Shown here piece by piece: positions 52,602 to 61,384 of a DNA stretch of 64,000 bases (within the stretch, counting starts at the first letter, position 1; every line of letters begins with the position of its first letter). The notes under the pieces were generated by a model. It did not search any database. It saw only the letters and a program-made list of their open reading frames with translations, and was not told the DNA's origin. A program made the translations under genes and the position numbers. The stretch comes from Streptomyces violaceoruber. GTDB lineage: Bacteria > Actinomycetota > Actinomycetes > Streptomycetales > Streptomycetaceae. The stretch covers positions 3,259 through 67,258 of the forward strand of contig JODI01000062.1 in the NCBI GenBank assembly GCA_000720805.1. The letters run 5' to 3'.

Positions 52602-53771
52602 GTGACGTTCCCGGTAGTCGGCATGGTCGGCGGTGGCCAGCTCGCGCGTATGACACACGAAGCGGGCATTCCGTTGGGCATCAGGTTCAAGCTTCTCAGT
52701 GACACCCCCCAGGATTCCGCGGCGCAGGTGGTGAGCGATGTCGTCATCGGCGACTATCGCGACCTCGACACGCTGCGTGACTTCGCGCGCGGGTGCGATG
52801 TGATCACCTTCGATCACGAACACGTACCCACCGAGCACCTCCGGGCGCTGGAGGCGGACGGCATCCCCGTCCGCCCCGGCCCGGACGCGCTCGTGCACGC
52901 CCAGGACAAGGGCGTGATGCGGGCGAGACTCGACGCGATCGGGGTGCCGTGCCCGCGGCACCGGATCGTGAGCGACCCGGCCGACGTGGCCGCGTTCGCG
53001 GCGGAGGGCCTCGGCGAGGGTGCGGGGGGCGCCGGGGGGGACGGCTTCCCCGTCGTCCTCAAGACCGTCCGCGGCGGCTACGACGGCAAGGGCGTGTGGG
53101 TCGTCGACAACGTGGCTCAGGCCGAGGAACCGTTCCGCGCCGGCGTCCCCGTCCTCGCCGAGGAGAAGGTCGACTTCGTCCGCGAGCTGGCCGCCAACGT
53201 CGTCCGCTCCCCGCACGGCCAGGCGGTGGCGTACCCGGTGGTGGAGTCCCAGCAGGTCAACGGTGTCTGCGACACGGTGATCGCGCCCGCTCCCGACCTC
53301 GACCAGGGTCTGGCCCTGAAGGCCGAGGAGATGGCCCTGAGCATCGCCAAGGAACTGGACGTGATCGGCCACCTCGCCGTCGAGCTGTTCCAGACCCGCG
53401 ACGGCCGCATCCTCGTCAACGAACTCGCGATGCGCCCGCACAACTCCGGCCACTGGTCCATGGACGGCGCGATCACGTCCCAGTTCGCCAACCATGTCCG
53501 GGCCGTCCTCGACCTCCCGCTCGGCGACCCGCGCCCGCGCGCCACGTGGACGGTCATGGTCAACGTCCTGGGCGGCGACTACCCGGACATGTACTCCGCG
53601 TACCTGCACTGCATGGCCCGCGACCCCCAGCTCAAGATCCATATGTACGGCAAGGACGTGAAGCCCGGCCGCAAGGTGGGTCACGTCAACACCTACGGCG
53701 ACGACCTGGACGACGTGCTGGAGCGCGCCCGTCACGCAGCCGGCTACCTGAGGGGCACGATCACCGAATGA
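52602..53771 (+). CDS. purK: N5-carboxyaminoimidazole ribonucleotide synthase
   Basis: A 389-residue ATP-grasp enzyme joining AIR and bicarbonate in purine synthesis. [13 protein letters not shown] starts the fold, [14 protein letters not shown] is the ATP-binding loop, [11 protein letters not shown] and [13 protein letters not shown] are metal and substrate positions. GTG 52602 fits the family N-terminus; the upstream frame from 52521 is arginine-rich noise. The next gene overlaps as ATGA. Confidence 0.95.
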   Translation: MTFPVVGMVGGGQLARMTHEAGIPLGIRFKLLSDTPQDSAAQVVSDVVIGDYRDLDTLRDFARGCDVITFDHEHVPTEHLRALEADGIPVRPGPDALVHAQDKGVMRARLDAIGVPCPRHRIVSDPADVAAFAAEGLGEGAGGAGGDGFPVVLKTVRGGYDGKGVWVVDNVAQAEEPFRAGVPVLAEEKVDFVRELAANVVRSPHGQAVAYPVVESQQVNGVCDTVIAPAPDLDQGLALKAEEMALSIAKELDVIGHLAVELFQTRDGRILVNELAMRPHNSGHWSMDGAITSQFANHVRAVLDLPLGDPRPRATWTVMVNVLGGDYPDMYSAYLHCMARDPQLKIHMYGKDVKPGRKVGHVNTYGDDLDDVLERARHAAGYLRGTITE

Positions 53772-54292
53772 GCCCAGTTGTTGGCATCGTCATGGGGTCG
53801 GACTCCGACTGGCCCGTCATGGAGGCCGCCGCCCAGGCCCTCGACGAGTTCGAGATCGCGTACGAGGTGGACGTCGTCTCCGCGCACCGGATGCCGCGCG
53901 AGATGATCACGTACGGCGAGCAGGCGGCCGAGCGCGGGCTGAAGGTGATCATCGCGGGCGCGGGCGGCGCGGCCCACCTGCCCGGCATGCTCGCGTCCGT
54001 GACCCCGCTGCCGGTGATCGGCGTCCCGGTGCCCCTGAAGTACCTCGACGGCATGGACTCGCTGCTGTCGATCGTGCAGATGCCGGCCGGTGTCCCGGTC
54101 GCCACGGTCTCCGTGGCCGGTGCCCGCAACGCGGGTCTGCTCGCGGCGCGGATCCTGGCGACGCACGACGAGGAACTCCTCGGCCGGATGCGGGAGTTCC
54201 AGCAGGAGCTGAACGACCAGGCCGCCGAGAAGGGCAAGCGCCTGCGCGCCAAGGCCGAGGGGTCGGGCAACGGCTTCGGCTTCGGGCAGTGA
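53768..54292 (+). CDS. purE: N5-carboxyaminoimidazole ribonucleotide mutase
   Basis: A 174-residue PurE class I enzyme converting N5-CAIR to [37 protein letters not shown] and [20 protein letters not shown] are all present. Starts at the ATGA overlap with purK and overlaps the dipeptidase gene as GTGA. Confidence 0.97.
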   Translation: MSPVVGIVMGSDSDWPVMEAAAQALDEFEIAYEVDVVSAHRMPREMITYGEQAAERGLKVIIAGAGGAAHLPGMLASVTPLPVIGVPVPLKYLDGMDSLLSIVQMPAGVPVATVSVAGARNAGLLAARILATHDEELLGRMREFQQELNDQAAEKGKRLRAKAEGSGNGFGFGQ

Positions 54293-55476
54293 CGGCCGTG
54301 AACTCCGTCGGGACGGCCCGGGAACTCCTGCGCGAGTTCCCGGTCGTGGACGGCCACAACGATCTCCCCTGGGCACTGCGCGAACAGGTCCGCTACGACC
54401 TCGACGCCCGCGACATCGCCACCGCCCAGAACGCTCACCTGCACACGGACATCCCCCGGCTGCGCGCGGGCGGCGTCGGCGCGCAGTACTGGTCGGTGTA
54501 CGTGCGCTCGGACCTGCCCGACCCCGTCCCCGCGACGCTGGAGCAGATCGACTGCGTACGGCAGTTGCTGGCGCGCTACCCGCGGGACCTGCGCCCGGCG
54601 CTGACGGCGGCGGACATGGAGGCGGCCCGGGGTGAGGGCCGGATCGCCTCGCTCATGGGCGCGGAGGGCGGCCACTCCATCGCCAACTCCCTCGGGACTC
54701 TGCGGGCGTTGTACGCGCTCGGCGTGCGCTACCTGACGCTCACCCACAACGACAACGTGGCGTGGGCGGACTCGGCGACCGACAAGCCGGGAGTCGGCGG
54801 ACTGTCGGCGTTCGGCCGCGAGGTCGTACGGGAGATGAACCGCCTCGGCATGCTGGTCGACCTCTCGCACGTGGCCGCCACGACGATGCGGGACGCGCTG
54901 GACACGTCGGCCGCCCCGGTGATCTTCTCCCACTCCTCCGCCCGGGCGATCTGCGACCACCCCCGCAACATCCCGGACGACGTGCTGGAACGCCTTCCCG
55001 TCAACGGCGGCATGGCGATGGTGACCTTCGTGCCGAAGTTCGTCCTCCAGGCGGCCGTGGACTGGACGGCGGCGGCGGACGAGAACATGCGCGCGCACGG
55101 CTTCCACCCCCTCGACACCACTTCCGAGGCGATGAAGGCGCACCGCGCCTTCGAGGAGCGTGAGCCCCGCCCGGTGGCGACGGTCTCGACGGTGGCCGAC
55201 CACCTGGACCACATGCGCGAGGTCGCCGGCATCGACCACCTCGGCATCGGCGGCGACTACGACGGCACCGCCTTCACCCCTGACGGCCTCGACGACGTCT
55301 CCGGCTACCCTCACCTCGTCGCCGAACTCCTCGACCGCAGCTGGTCCAGGCCCGACCTGGCCAAGCTGACCTGGCAGAACGCGGTCCGTGTGCTGGGCGC
55401 GGCGGAGGACGTGGCCCGGGACCTGCAGACGACAAGGGGGCCGTCCAACGCGACGATCGAGTCGCTGGACGGCTGA
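54289..55476 (+). CDS. Membrane dipeptidase family (M19) protein
   Basis: A 395-residue M19 zinc dipeptidase. Ligands H23 and D25 in [11 protein letters not shown], bridging E126 in MGAEGGHS, H194 in DLSHV, H215 in FSHSSAR and D323 in GGDYDG are all in place. No signal peptide is present so it is likely cytoplasmic. GTG 54289 overlaps purE as GTGA, forming purK-purE-dipeptidase. A degenerate paralogue lies 1 kb downstream. Confidence 0.92.
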   Translation: MTAVNSVGTARELLREFPVVDGHNDLPWALREQVRYDLDARDIATAQNAHLHTDIPRLRAGGVGAQYWSVYVRSDLPDPVPATLEQIDCVRQLLARYPRDLRPALTAADMEAARGEGRIASLMGAEGGHSIANSLGTLRALYALGVRYLTLTHNDNVAWADSATDKPGVGGLSAFGREVVREMNRLGMLVDLSHVAATTMRDALDTSAAPVIFSHSSARAICDHPRNIPDDVLERLPVNGGMAMVTFVPKFVLQAAVDWTAAADENMRAHGFHPLDTTSEAMKAHRAFEEREPRPVATVSTVADHLDHMREVAGIDHLGIGGDYDGTAFTPDGLDDVSGYPHLVAELLDRSWSRPDLAKLTWQNAVRVLGAAEDVARDLQTTRGPSNATIESLDG

Positions 55477-55559
55477 AGCCGAGGGCTGAGACCGATGGCT
55501 GACGTCGGCGGCTGATGCCCGAGGGCTGAAGTCGTCGGAGGGAACCGACGGGACCGGCG

Positions 55560-56264
55560 TCAGCCGCGCGGCATCGTGTAGCCGACACCGCGGACCGTCC
55601 GGATCAGCGTCTGGTCCTCGTCGCCCAGCTTGCGGCGCAGGTAGTAGACGTACGTCTCCACGATCCCGGAGCGGAACGGTGCCCCAGCCCCCCAGACCCG
55701 CTCCAGGATCTGCTTCTTCGTGACCACCTGGCCGGCGTGGTCCATGAGGTAGCTCAGCAGCTCGAACTCCCGTAGCGACAGCTCCACCCGGCTGCCGTCC
55801 CGCCAGACCGCGCGTCGGTCCGCGTCCACCGTGAGGCTCCCGACGCGCAGCAGCCGGCTCTCGTCGGCCAGATCCCGGGCCAGCAGGTCGTTCAGACGTG
55901 CGAGCGCCTCCGTGAGGGCGAACGGCTTGGTGACATGGCCGTCGGCGTCCGTCATCAGCCGGCGCACCGCGGCCCCGGCCCTCAGGTCGTCGTCACCGGA
56001 GAGGAACAGCACCGGTGCCCTCACCCCGGCGGCGCGCAGACCCTCGTACGTCTCCAGGCCGTCGTCGTCCGGCAGGGCCACGTCCAGGACGACGACGTCG
56101 GGGCGGGTGGAACGGCCGACGGGGATCGCGAACCGGCCTCGGCTGGCCGCGTACACCTCGAAGCCCTGTCTGCTGAGCTCCGTGATCAGCGGCCGGGTGC
56201 GGGGGTCGGCGTCGATCACGAGGGCACGGAGGGGGGTGGGGGGTCTTTGAAGGTTCACGTACAT
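55560..56264 (-). CDS. Orphan winged-helix response regulator
   Basis: A 234-residue OmpR-type protein. The receiver (about 12-125) keeps VVVLDVALPDDDG, FLSGDD and VTKPFAL, and the winged helix (about 140-234) ends LIRTVRGVGYTMP. ATG 56264 has no good ribosome binding site, so the true start is uncertain. No kinase gene is adjacent. Confidence 0.88.
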   Translation of the reverse strand: MYVNLQRPPTPLRALVIDADPRTRPLITELSRQGFEVYAASRGRFAIPVGRSTRPDVVVLDVALPDDDGLETYEGLRAAGVRAPVLFLSGDDDLRAGAAVRRLMTDADGHVTKPFALTEALARLNDLLARDLADESRLLRVGSLTVDADRRAVWRDGSRVELSLREFELLSYLMDHAGQVVTKKQILERVWGAGAPFRSGIVETYVYYLRRKLGDEDQTLIRTVRGVGYTMPRG

Positions 56265-56434
56265 GAGGACGCGGATCGGGCCGCAATGGATGCTCGTCCG
56301 GTACCCCGAACGCCCCGCCCACCAGGAAGGCACTCCGGCCTCGTGGGACGGTGGCGGTACTGGGATCAGGACGATCACGGCACAGGACCAAGGCAACGGT
56401 TCACGGCAAAGGATCACGACGTACGGAGCCCGCC

Positions 56435-57559
56435 ATGGCAGACCTCCAGCACGAACTGCACCCCTTCACCGAGGCCGGCGAGCTCGACGACCTGGCGGAG
56501 TCCCTCCCCGACCCCTTCGAGGAGCCGTACACCCCCGTCACCGACCCGGACGGCACCCCCTTGGAGCGGGCCCACGCCCTGCTGGCCGCCCATCCCGTCG
56601 CCGACGGCTACAGCGGGCTGCCCTGGGCGCTGCGCCACCGGCCCTGGTACGACCTGGAGCTCGGCGAGAGCGCCGTCGACACGGACGTGCCGCGGCTGCG
56701 CGAGGGCCGTGTCGGGGCACTCCTGTGGTCCTTGCACCTGCCCGAGGGCCTCGACGGCGACCGGGCCGTCGGCGCCACCCTGGAACAGCTGGACCTGGTG
56801 AAGACGGTCGTCCGCAGGCACCCGGAGGGCCTGCGCCTGGCCTGCACCGCCGGCGAGACCACCGACGCCCGCAACTGCGGCCGGATCGCCGTACTGCTCG
56901 GACCCGCCGGGGCCGCCGCCCTCGGCGACTCCCTCGGCATCCTGCGCTCCCTGAGCGCCCTCGGCCTGCGCGTCCTCACCCTGTCCGGGGTGTCCTGGGC
57001 GGGCGAGGCCGGGCTGACCCGGTTCGGCGAGGAGATACTGCGCGAGATGAACCGCCTCGGCGTGGTCGCGGACCTCTCCGGCGCCTCGGAGGAGACCATC
57101 CGGCGGGCGCTCGCGCTGTCCAAGACGCCGGTCGTGTGCACCCGCTCCGCCGCCCGCGACCTGCGCCCCCACCCGGCCAACCTCCCCGACGACCTGCTCG
57201 CCGAGCTGGGCGCCGCGAAGGGGCTGTGCATGGTGCCGCTGACCGCCGAGCAGACCGGCACCACCGTCCGGGACGTCGCCGACCATCTCGACCGGGTCCG
57301 GACGCTCGCGGGCCCGCAGTGCGTGGGCCTGTCCGGCACGTTCGACGCCGGCGCCGCGCACCCGCAGGAACTCGGCGACGCCTCCTGCTATCCGAACCTC
57401 ATCGCCGAACTGCTCCAGCGCGACTGGAGCGAACCCGATGTCGCCCTGCTGACCTGGGGCAACGTCCAACGTGTACTGCGCGGCGCCGACTTCACCGCCC
57501 GCGCCGCGCAGCTGCGCCGGGAACCGTCCACGGCGAGGATCGCCGACCTGGACGGCTGA
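56435..57559 (+). CDS. Dipeptidase-like pseudoenzyme
   Basis: A 374-residue M19-fold protein homologous to the upstream dipeptidase (LPWALR, EMNRLG, LTWGNVQRVL), with a roughly 45-residue acidic N-terminal addition. All six metal ligands are replaced: positions equivalent to H23, D25, E126, H194, H215 and D323 are Y59, G61, A158, G216, R237 and T302. The frame is intact and codon bias normal, so it is maintained as a non-catalytic or altered-function protein. ATG 56435 with GGAG. Confidence 0.9.
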   Translation: MADLQHELHPFTEAGELDDLAESLPDPFEEPYTPVTDPDGTPLERAHALLAAHPVADGYSGLPWALRHRPWYDLELGESAVDTDVPRLREGRVGALLWSLHLPEGLDGDRAVGATLEQLDLVKTVVRRHPEGLRLACTAGETTDARNCGRIAVLLGPAGAAALGDSLGILRSLSALGLRVLTLSGVSWAGEAGLTRFGEEILREMNRLGVVADLSGASEETIRRALALSKTPVVCTRSAARDLRPHPANLPDDLLAELGAAKGLCMVPLTAEQTGTTVRDVADHLDRVRTLAGPQCVGLSGTFDAGAAHPQELGDASCYPNLIAELLQRDWSEPDVALLTWGNVQRVLRGADFTARAAQLRREPSTARIADLDG

Positions 57560-57569
57560 CGTCCGGACC

Positions 57570-57962
57570 CTAGACGGGGTCGATCCGGCACAGGCAGAAC
57601 GGGTGGCCGGCCGGATCGGCGTACACCCGGAAGTCCTTCTTCTCGTAGTCCTCCCGGTCCAGCACCCGCGCACCCAGCGCCAGGACCTTCTCCTCCGCCG
57701 CGTCGATCTCCTCCCAGGTGGTCCCCGCGTCGAAGTCGAGGTGGAACTGCTGCGCGTTGCGGTCCGCGCGCGGCCACTCCGGCGCGGTGAGGCCGGGCGC
57801 CCGCTGGAAGGCGAGCCGCGGCCCGTCCGGGACGCGCAGGACGACCCAGTCGTCGTCCTCCGCCTCGGGGGTGCCGCCGCCGACCTGCGCGTAGAACTCG
57901 GCGAGCGCTCGCGGGTCGGGGCAGTCGACGACCACGGAACGGATACGTGCCACGGGTGCCAT
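57570..57962 (-). CDS. VOC-family protein 1
   Basis: A 130-residue glyoxalase-fold protein of the actinobacterial type: VVVDCPDPRALAEFY and DFRVYADPAGHPFCLC. ATG 57962 has AGAGGA. Closely related to the next gene, which suggests tandem duplication. Confidence 0.9.
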   Translation of the reverse strand: MAPVARIRSVVVDCPDPRALAEFYAQVGGGTPEAEDDDWVVLRVPDGPRLAFQRAPGLTAPEWPRADRNAQQFHLDFDAGTTWEEIDAAEEKVLALGARVLDREDYEKKDFRVYADPAGHPFCLCRIDPV

Positions 57963-57989
57963 GAGATCCTCTTCTCCCAGGTCAGCAGG

Positions 57990-58349
57990 TCAGCCGGCGC
58001 AGAGACAGAACGGGTGCCCCGCCGGATCCGCGTAAACCCGGAAGGTCCGCGAGCGGTCCTCGACGTCCAGCGGCTTCGCGCCGAGCGCCAGCACCCCTTT
58101 TTCGGCCGCGTCCAGGTCCGGCACGGCGAGATCCAGATGGAACTGCTGCGAGCCGTCGGGCGAGGGCCACTTCGGCGGTACGTACCCGGGGGCGGCCTGA
58201 AACGCCAGGGCCTTTCCGTCGGGCAGCTTGAGGTCCACCCACTCTCCCTGGTCCTCCACGGTGCCGCCGAGCACCTCGGCGTAGAACGCGGCGAGGGCGT
58301 GAGGATCGGGGCAGTCCAGAACGACGACGTCCAGCTTGGCGAGCGGCAT
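57990..58349 (-). CDS. VOC-family protein 2
   Basis: A 119-residue paralogue of the neighbouring VOC protein: VVVLDCPDPHALAAFYAEVL and TFRVYADPAGHPFCLC. ATG 58349 follows AGGAGG. First gene of a two-gene unit divergent from the CGNR protein, with palindromes in the spacer. Confidence 0.9.
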   Translation of the reverse strand: MPLAKLDVVVLDCPDPHALAAFYAEVLGGTVEDQGEWVDLKLPDGKALAFQAAPGYVPPKWPSPDGSQQFHLDLAVPDLDAAEKGVLALGAKPLDVEDRSRTFRVYADPAGHPFCLCAG

Positions 58350-58392
58350 GACTTCCTCCTCGAAGTCGCGGTTACCTATAGAGCAGATTAAC

Positions 58393-58407
58393 CAGTAACG
58401 GTTACTG
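58393..58407. promoter_or_regulatory. GTAAC/GTTAC palindrome in divergent promoter
   Basis: CAGTAAC-G-GTTACTG is a perfect 15-bp palindrome. CGGTTAC at 58369-58375 and CGGTAACG at 58424-58431 repeat its half site at roughly 25-30 bp intervals between the VOC and CGNR genes. Confidence 0.65.
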
Positions 58408-58439
58408 CATGCACCCCTATAAGCGGTAACGTCGCACGC

Positions 58440-58943
58440 ATGAGTGAGAGATCGCCCGCGCCCGGCGGTCTGGCCCTGGTCCAGTCCCTGGTGAACACCC
58501 TGGACATCGAGTCGGACATCGACTCGCTGGACGGGCCGGAGGCCAGGGCGCGGTTCGGACTGGCCGAGGGCGAGGTTCCCGGTGCACGCGAGCTGCGCGA
58601 GTCCCTTCGGGCGGCCCTCCTCGCCCACGCCGGCCATCCCCCGCACCGCGAGGTGACCCCACTGAGCGTGCTTCTGGCGGCGGCCCCGCTGGTGGTGACG
58701 GTGGACGCGGCCGACGGCTCGGCCGCTCTCGCCCCGGCCGACGAGGGCCCCCTGCTCTCCCGGGTCGCGGCGGCCATCGCCCAGTCCCTCACCGACCGCA
58801 CCTGGCCCCGCCTCAAGGCCTGCGAGGCCCCCGACTGCCACTGGGCGTACTACGACCGCAGCCCGGCCGGCCGCGGCCGCTGGTGCTCGATGCAGGTGTG
58901 CGGGGCCCGCGCGAAGATGCGGCGCTACCGGGCCAAGCCGTGA
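58440..58943 (+). CDS. CGNR zinc-finger (ABATE-type) regulator
   Basis: A 167-residue protein. The N-terminal ABATE-like region holds GGLALVQSLVNTLD and the C-terminal zinc finger is CEAPDCHWAYYDRSPAGRGR followed by WCSMQVCGARAKMRRYR (C-x4-C...C-x4-C with the CGxR variant of CGNR). A predicted transcription regulator; the divergent VOC genes and the palindromes between are its probable targets. ATG 58440. Confidence 0.92.
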   Translation: MSERSPAPGGLALVQSLVNTLDIESDIDSLDGPEARARFGLAEGEVPGARELRESLRAALLAHAGHPPHREVTPLSVLLAAAPLVVTVDAADGSAALAPADEGPLLSRVAAAIAQSLTDRTWPRLKACEAPDCHWAYYDRSPAGRGRWCSMQVCGARAKMRRYRAKP

Positions 58944-59339
58944 GCCGGTGTCCGGCCTACGACGCCTGCGGAGGACTTCGTCGAGCAGCGCCGGGCCGCT
59001 TGCCCCGTCGCCGGGTGGGACCGGCGTCCCGTATGGACGGCCCGCCGTCCGCCGCCCGCTGATCCGTCCCGGCGGCCCGCCGCAGCCATGCGCTCACTGC
59101 GGTTCTCGTGCGGTTCTCGCGCGGCTCTCTTGCGGGCGGCGCGCCGTGCGCTCACGCCGCGGATCTGCCCGGACGACGGACAGGCCCGGCCGCCGACGGT
59201 GACGGGCGGGTCGTCCGGGGCGAGGGTTGCGGCGGGGCCGCGCCCTCCGCCGTACGGGCGTCCTGGGCGGGGTCGGTGAGGGCGGTGGCGGCGGTGGGGC
59301 TCGTGCCGGTGAACAGATCTGCCCGCGCGGCCAGCCCAG
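58944..59339. other. Gene-poor stretch beyond TnpB remnant
   Basis: Nearly 400 bp without a convincing ORF. Frames on both strands are arginine-rich shadows. It may include decayed DNA from the deleted middle and end of the TnpB gene, but no similarity is visible. Confidence 0.5.
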
Positions 59340-59646
59340 AGGGGCGGCCTGCCCGCGCCGGGCCAGCGCCCACTGGTCATGGGTGGCCTTGGTGATACTG
59401 CCCGCCCACCGCGCCGGCGACCTCCCCGTCAGCGACCGTTTCCGCGCCGCCCATGAGGCCGCATCATGCGCCGGCCCCTGCCGGGGAGCGTTCCGCGAGA
59501 TCGCCGGCCGCCAGCGACCCCAGGAAGACGCCGACCTCGGTCAGTACCGCCGCGTCCGACTCCCTCACCCGCAGCCGGTCCCGGACGGTCACCCCGGCCG
59601 GGCCGGGCACCACGAACGATGCCGCCACCTCCCGCGGCCCACCCAC
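59340..59646 (-). pseudogene. TnpB (IS200/IS605-type) N-terminal remnant
   Basis: On the minus strand 59646-59464 reads GVTVRDRLRVRESDAAVLTE and VGVFLGSLAAGDLAERS, then a stop; a +1 shift continues as DAASWAARKRSLTGRSPARW and AGSITKATHDQWALARR to about 59350. These are, in order, the N-terminal blocks of Streptomyces TnpB-related proteins (VRDRLRV, LGxLAGxDLA, ARKRALTAxSSSRWAGxITR, DQW). The RuvC-type catalytic part is missing. Homology recalled from family knowledge, not searched. Confidence 0.7.
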
Positions 59647-59880
59647 CCGTCCACCCCCGCCCGGCCGAAGATCCCGTCACGGCAGTCAACGAGCAGTCGC
59701 CGCAAAGGTCACCCGTTCGACCCAGGAACCCCCGTTCCCCTCCACGGCACGCAGAGCCGCACCACACCCCAGGACAGGGGTGCCCTCCCCACTCGCAGCG
59801 GAACAACCGCCAGCCACAGCGCTCACGCACGCCCACCAGAAGTCACTCATGCTCACTGGACCGGCAGCAGTTCCAACCCC
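59647..59880. other. Intergenic region near TnpB remnant
   Basis: About 230 bp between the TnpB remnant and the cupredoxin gene with no supported ORF and no clear terminal inverted repeats. Confidence 0.4.
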
Positions 59881-60678
59881 CTACCCCTCCTCCTCCCGAG
59901 GTGCCGCGGCGCGGGAGCCCACCAGCAGCAGGCACAGCACCGCCACTCCGGCGACGATGCCGGCCAGGACGAGCAGAGGGTCCAGGGGGCGGGCCGTCGA
60001 GGCGGTGGTCTGGGTCGCCGGCATCTGCGCTGCCTGCGCGCCCTGCGGTGACGGGGACGTCTGCGGTGCGGCCGCTCCCGGGGCGGTGGCGGACGGCGAC
60101 GAGGACGAGGACGAGCCCATGTCCATCGGCGGCGTGGAGCCGCTTGCCGGGGCCCGGGTCGCGGTGGTCGCCCCGCCTCCCTTCGAGGAGCCACCGGAGC
60201 CGCCCGATGAGCCGGAGCCGCCTGACGAGCCGGAGCCGCCCGAGGATCCCGACGAGCCCGAGCCCGCGGAGTGTTCGTGCGTCGGTGCCGGCGCCGGTGG
60301 TGGTGCCGCCGGGCGGACCGTGATGCCGGCCGTCATGTTCGGGTGGACGGTGCAGTAGTAGCCGTACGACCCGGCCGTGCTGAACGTGAAGCTCCAGCTC
60401 TGGCCCTTGTTCAGCATGGGGGAGTGGATCGAGACCGGGCCGGAGGTGGTCTTCACGTCGTGCGGTGCGGTGTCCTGGTTGGTCCAGGTCACCGTGGAGC
60501 CGACGGGGACGGACAGGCTCGCGGGCGAGAAGGCGTACCCCTTCATGGTGACGCTGAACGAGGCCGCCGACGCCTGCTGGGCCGGCAGCAGCGGCAGTAC
60601 CGGCAGGGCGACGAGGGTGAGGACGGCGGACACGGCGGCACCCCGGGCTGTACGCCGTGCCGTCCCGGCCGCCCTCAC
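59881..60678 (-). CDS. Exported membrane-anchored cupredoxin
   Basis: A 265-residue exported protein. Signal (about 14-40), plastocyanin/azurin-like domain (41-122) with type 1 copper ligands H73 in APHDV, C109 and H112 in YYCTVHP and M115, then a Gly/Ser repeat linker and a C-terminal membrane helix (about 233-255). GTG 60678 overlaps the YceI stop as GTGA. Expected to bind copper outside the cell. Confidence 0.88.
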   Translation of the reverse strand: MRAAGTARRTARGAAVSAVLTLVALPVLPLLPAQQASAASFSVTMKGYAFSPASLSVPVGSTVTWTNQDTAPHDVKTTSGPVSIHSPMLNKGQSWSFTFSTAGSYGYYCTVHPNMTAGITVRPAAPPPAPAPTHEHSAGSGSSGSSGGSGSSGGSGSSGGSGGSSKGGGATTATRAPASGSTPPMDMGSSSSSSPSATAPGAAAPQTSPSPQGAQAAQMPATQTTASTARPLDPLLVLAGIVAGVAVLCLLLVGSRAAAPREEEG

Positions 60679-61265
60679 GCGAACTCCGCCGCGACGAGCA
60701 GCCGCAGCCGGGTGGCCGGCCTGCGCCACGGCAACCCGAATCCCGTGGCGCGGCGCAGCAGCCGGTACGGCAGCCGGGCCCGGCCCACCACGAGCAGCCG
60801 GTCGTCGGTCCGCTCGACCACCCGCAGCTTGAGCAGTACGGGGAAGGCGACGCCGTTCACGTCCAGGTCGCCGGTCACCTGGAACAGGTCGTACGCCTCG
60901 TCGACCCGCTCGGAGACGAGGGAGGCCGTGAGGTCACGGCCGCCGAACTCGAAACGGAACGAGGGGAGTCCGGTGTCGGAGGAGGGGCCGGGCACCGTCT
61001 CGGGGAAGGTGTCGGCAGGGGCGTCGGACGCGGCGTCGGACGCGGCGTCGGACCCTGCCTCGGTGGCGCGGTCGGGCACGGTGAGGCTCGCACCCGCCAG
61101 GGCCACGCGGCGGCGCAGCGTGGGCAACGGACCGTACCAGGCGGTGAGTTCGGCGAGCGAGCGGCCGGAGGCCACGGTGTACCGGCCGGGCAGGGGCCAC
61201 CGGCGGTCGGCGCCGTCGCGCGAGTCCGGTGGCGAAGGGACGGTGGGCAGGGTGACGGTCGTCAT
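60675..61265 (-). CDS. YceI-family protein
   Basis: A 196-residue YceI-like protein (about 28-190: RRWPLPGRYTVASGRSLAEL, then FRFEFGGRDLTASLV and VTGDLDVNGVAFPV). It lacks a signal peptide. YceI proteins bind isoprenoid-type lipids in a lipocalin fold. An SDAASDAASDA repeat forms an insert near 90-105. ATG 61265 with AAGGAG. Sits between two cupredoxin genes. Confidence 0.85.
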   Translation of the reverse strand: MTTVTLPTVPSPPDSRDGADRRWPLPGRYTVASGRSLAELTAWYGPLPTLRRRVALAGASLTVPDRATEAGSDAASDAASDAPADTFPETVPGPSSDTGLPSFRFEFGGRDLTASLVSERVDEAYDLFQVTGDLDVNGVAFPVLLKLRVVERTDDRLLVVGRARLPYRLLRRATGFGLPWRRPATRLRLLVAAEFA

Positions 61266-61325
61266 CCCGGTCTCCTTGGAATGCGGTTCCCGATGCGTGG
61301 CTTCGGTGTGGAGAATGGACACGGG

Positions 61326-61362
61326 CGCCGCTCCGGCCGGCTGAGCCCCGGCCGGAGCGGCG
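61326..61362 (-). terminator. Hairpin between cupredoxin and YceI genes
   Basis: A perfect 15-bp stem (CGCCGCTCCGGCCGG at 61326-61340 with 61348-61362), 7-nt loop. On the minus strand it lies after the longer cupredoxin gene and ahead of YceI. Confidence 0.75.
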
Positions 61363-61384
61363 TTTCCCCGTGTCGCGGATCGCG

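Noticed and set aside
58925..59380. 151-codon reverse ORF after the CGNR gene
   Set aside because: Arg-rich, with no motif; off-frame relative to the TnpB remnant it partly overlaps.
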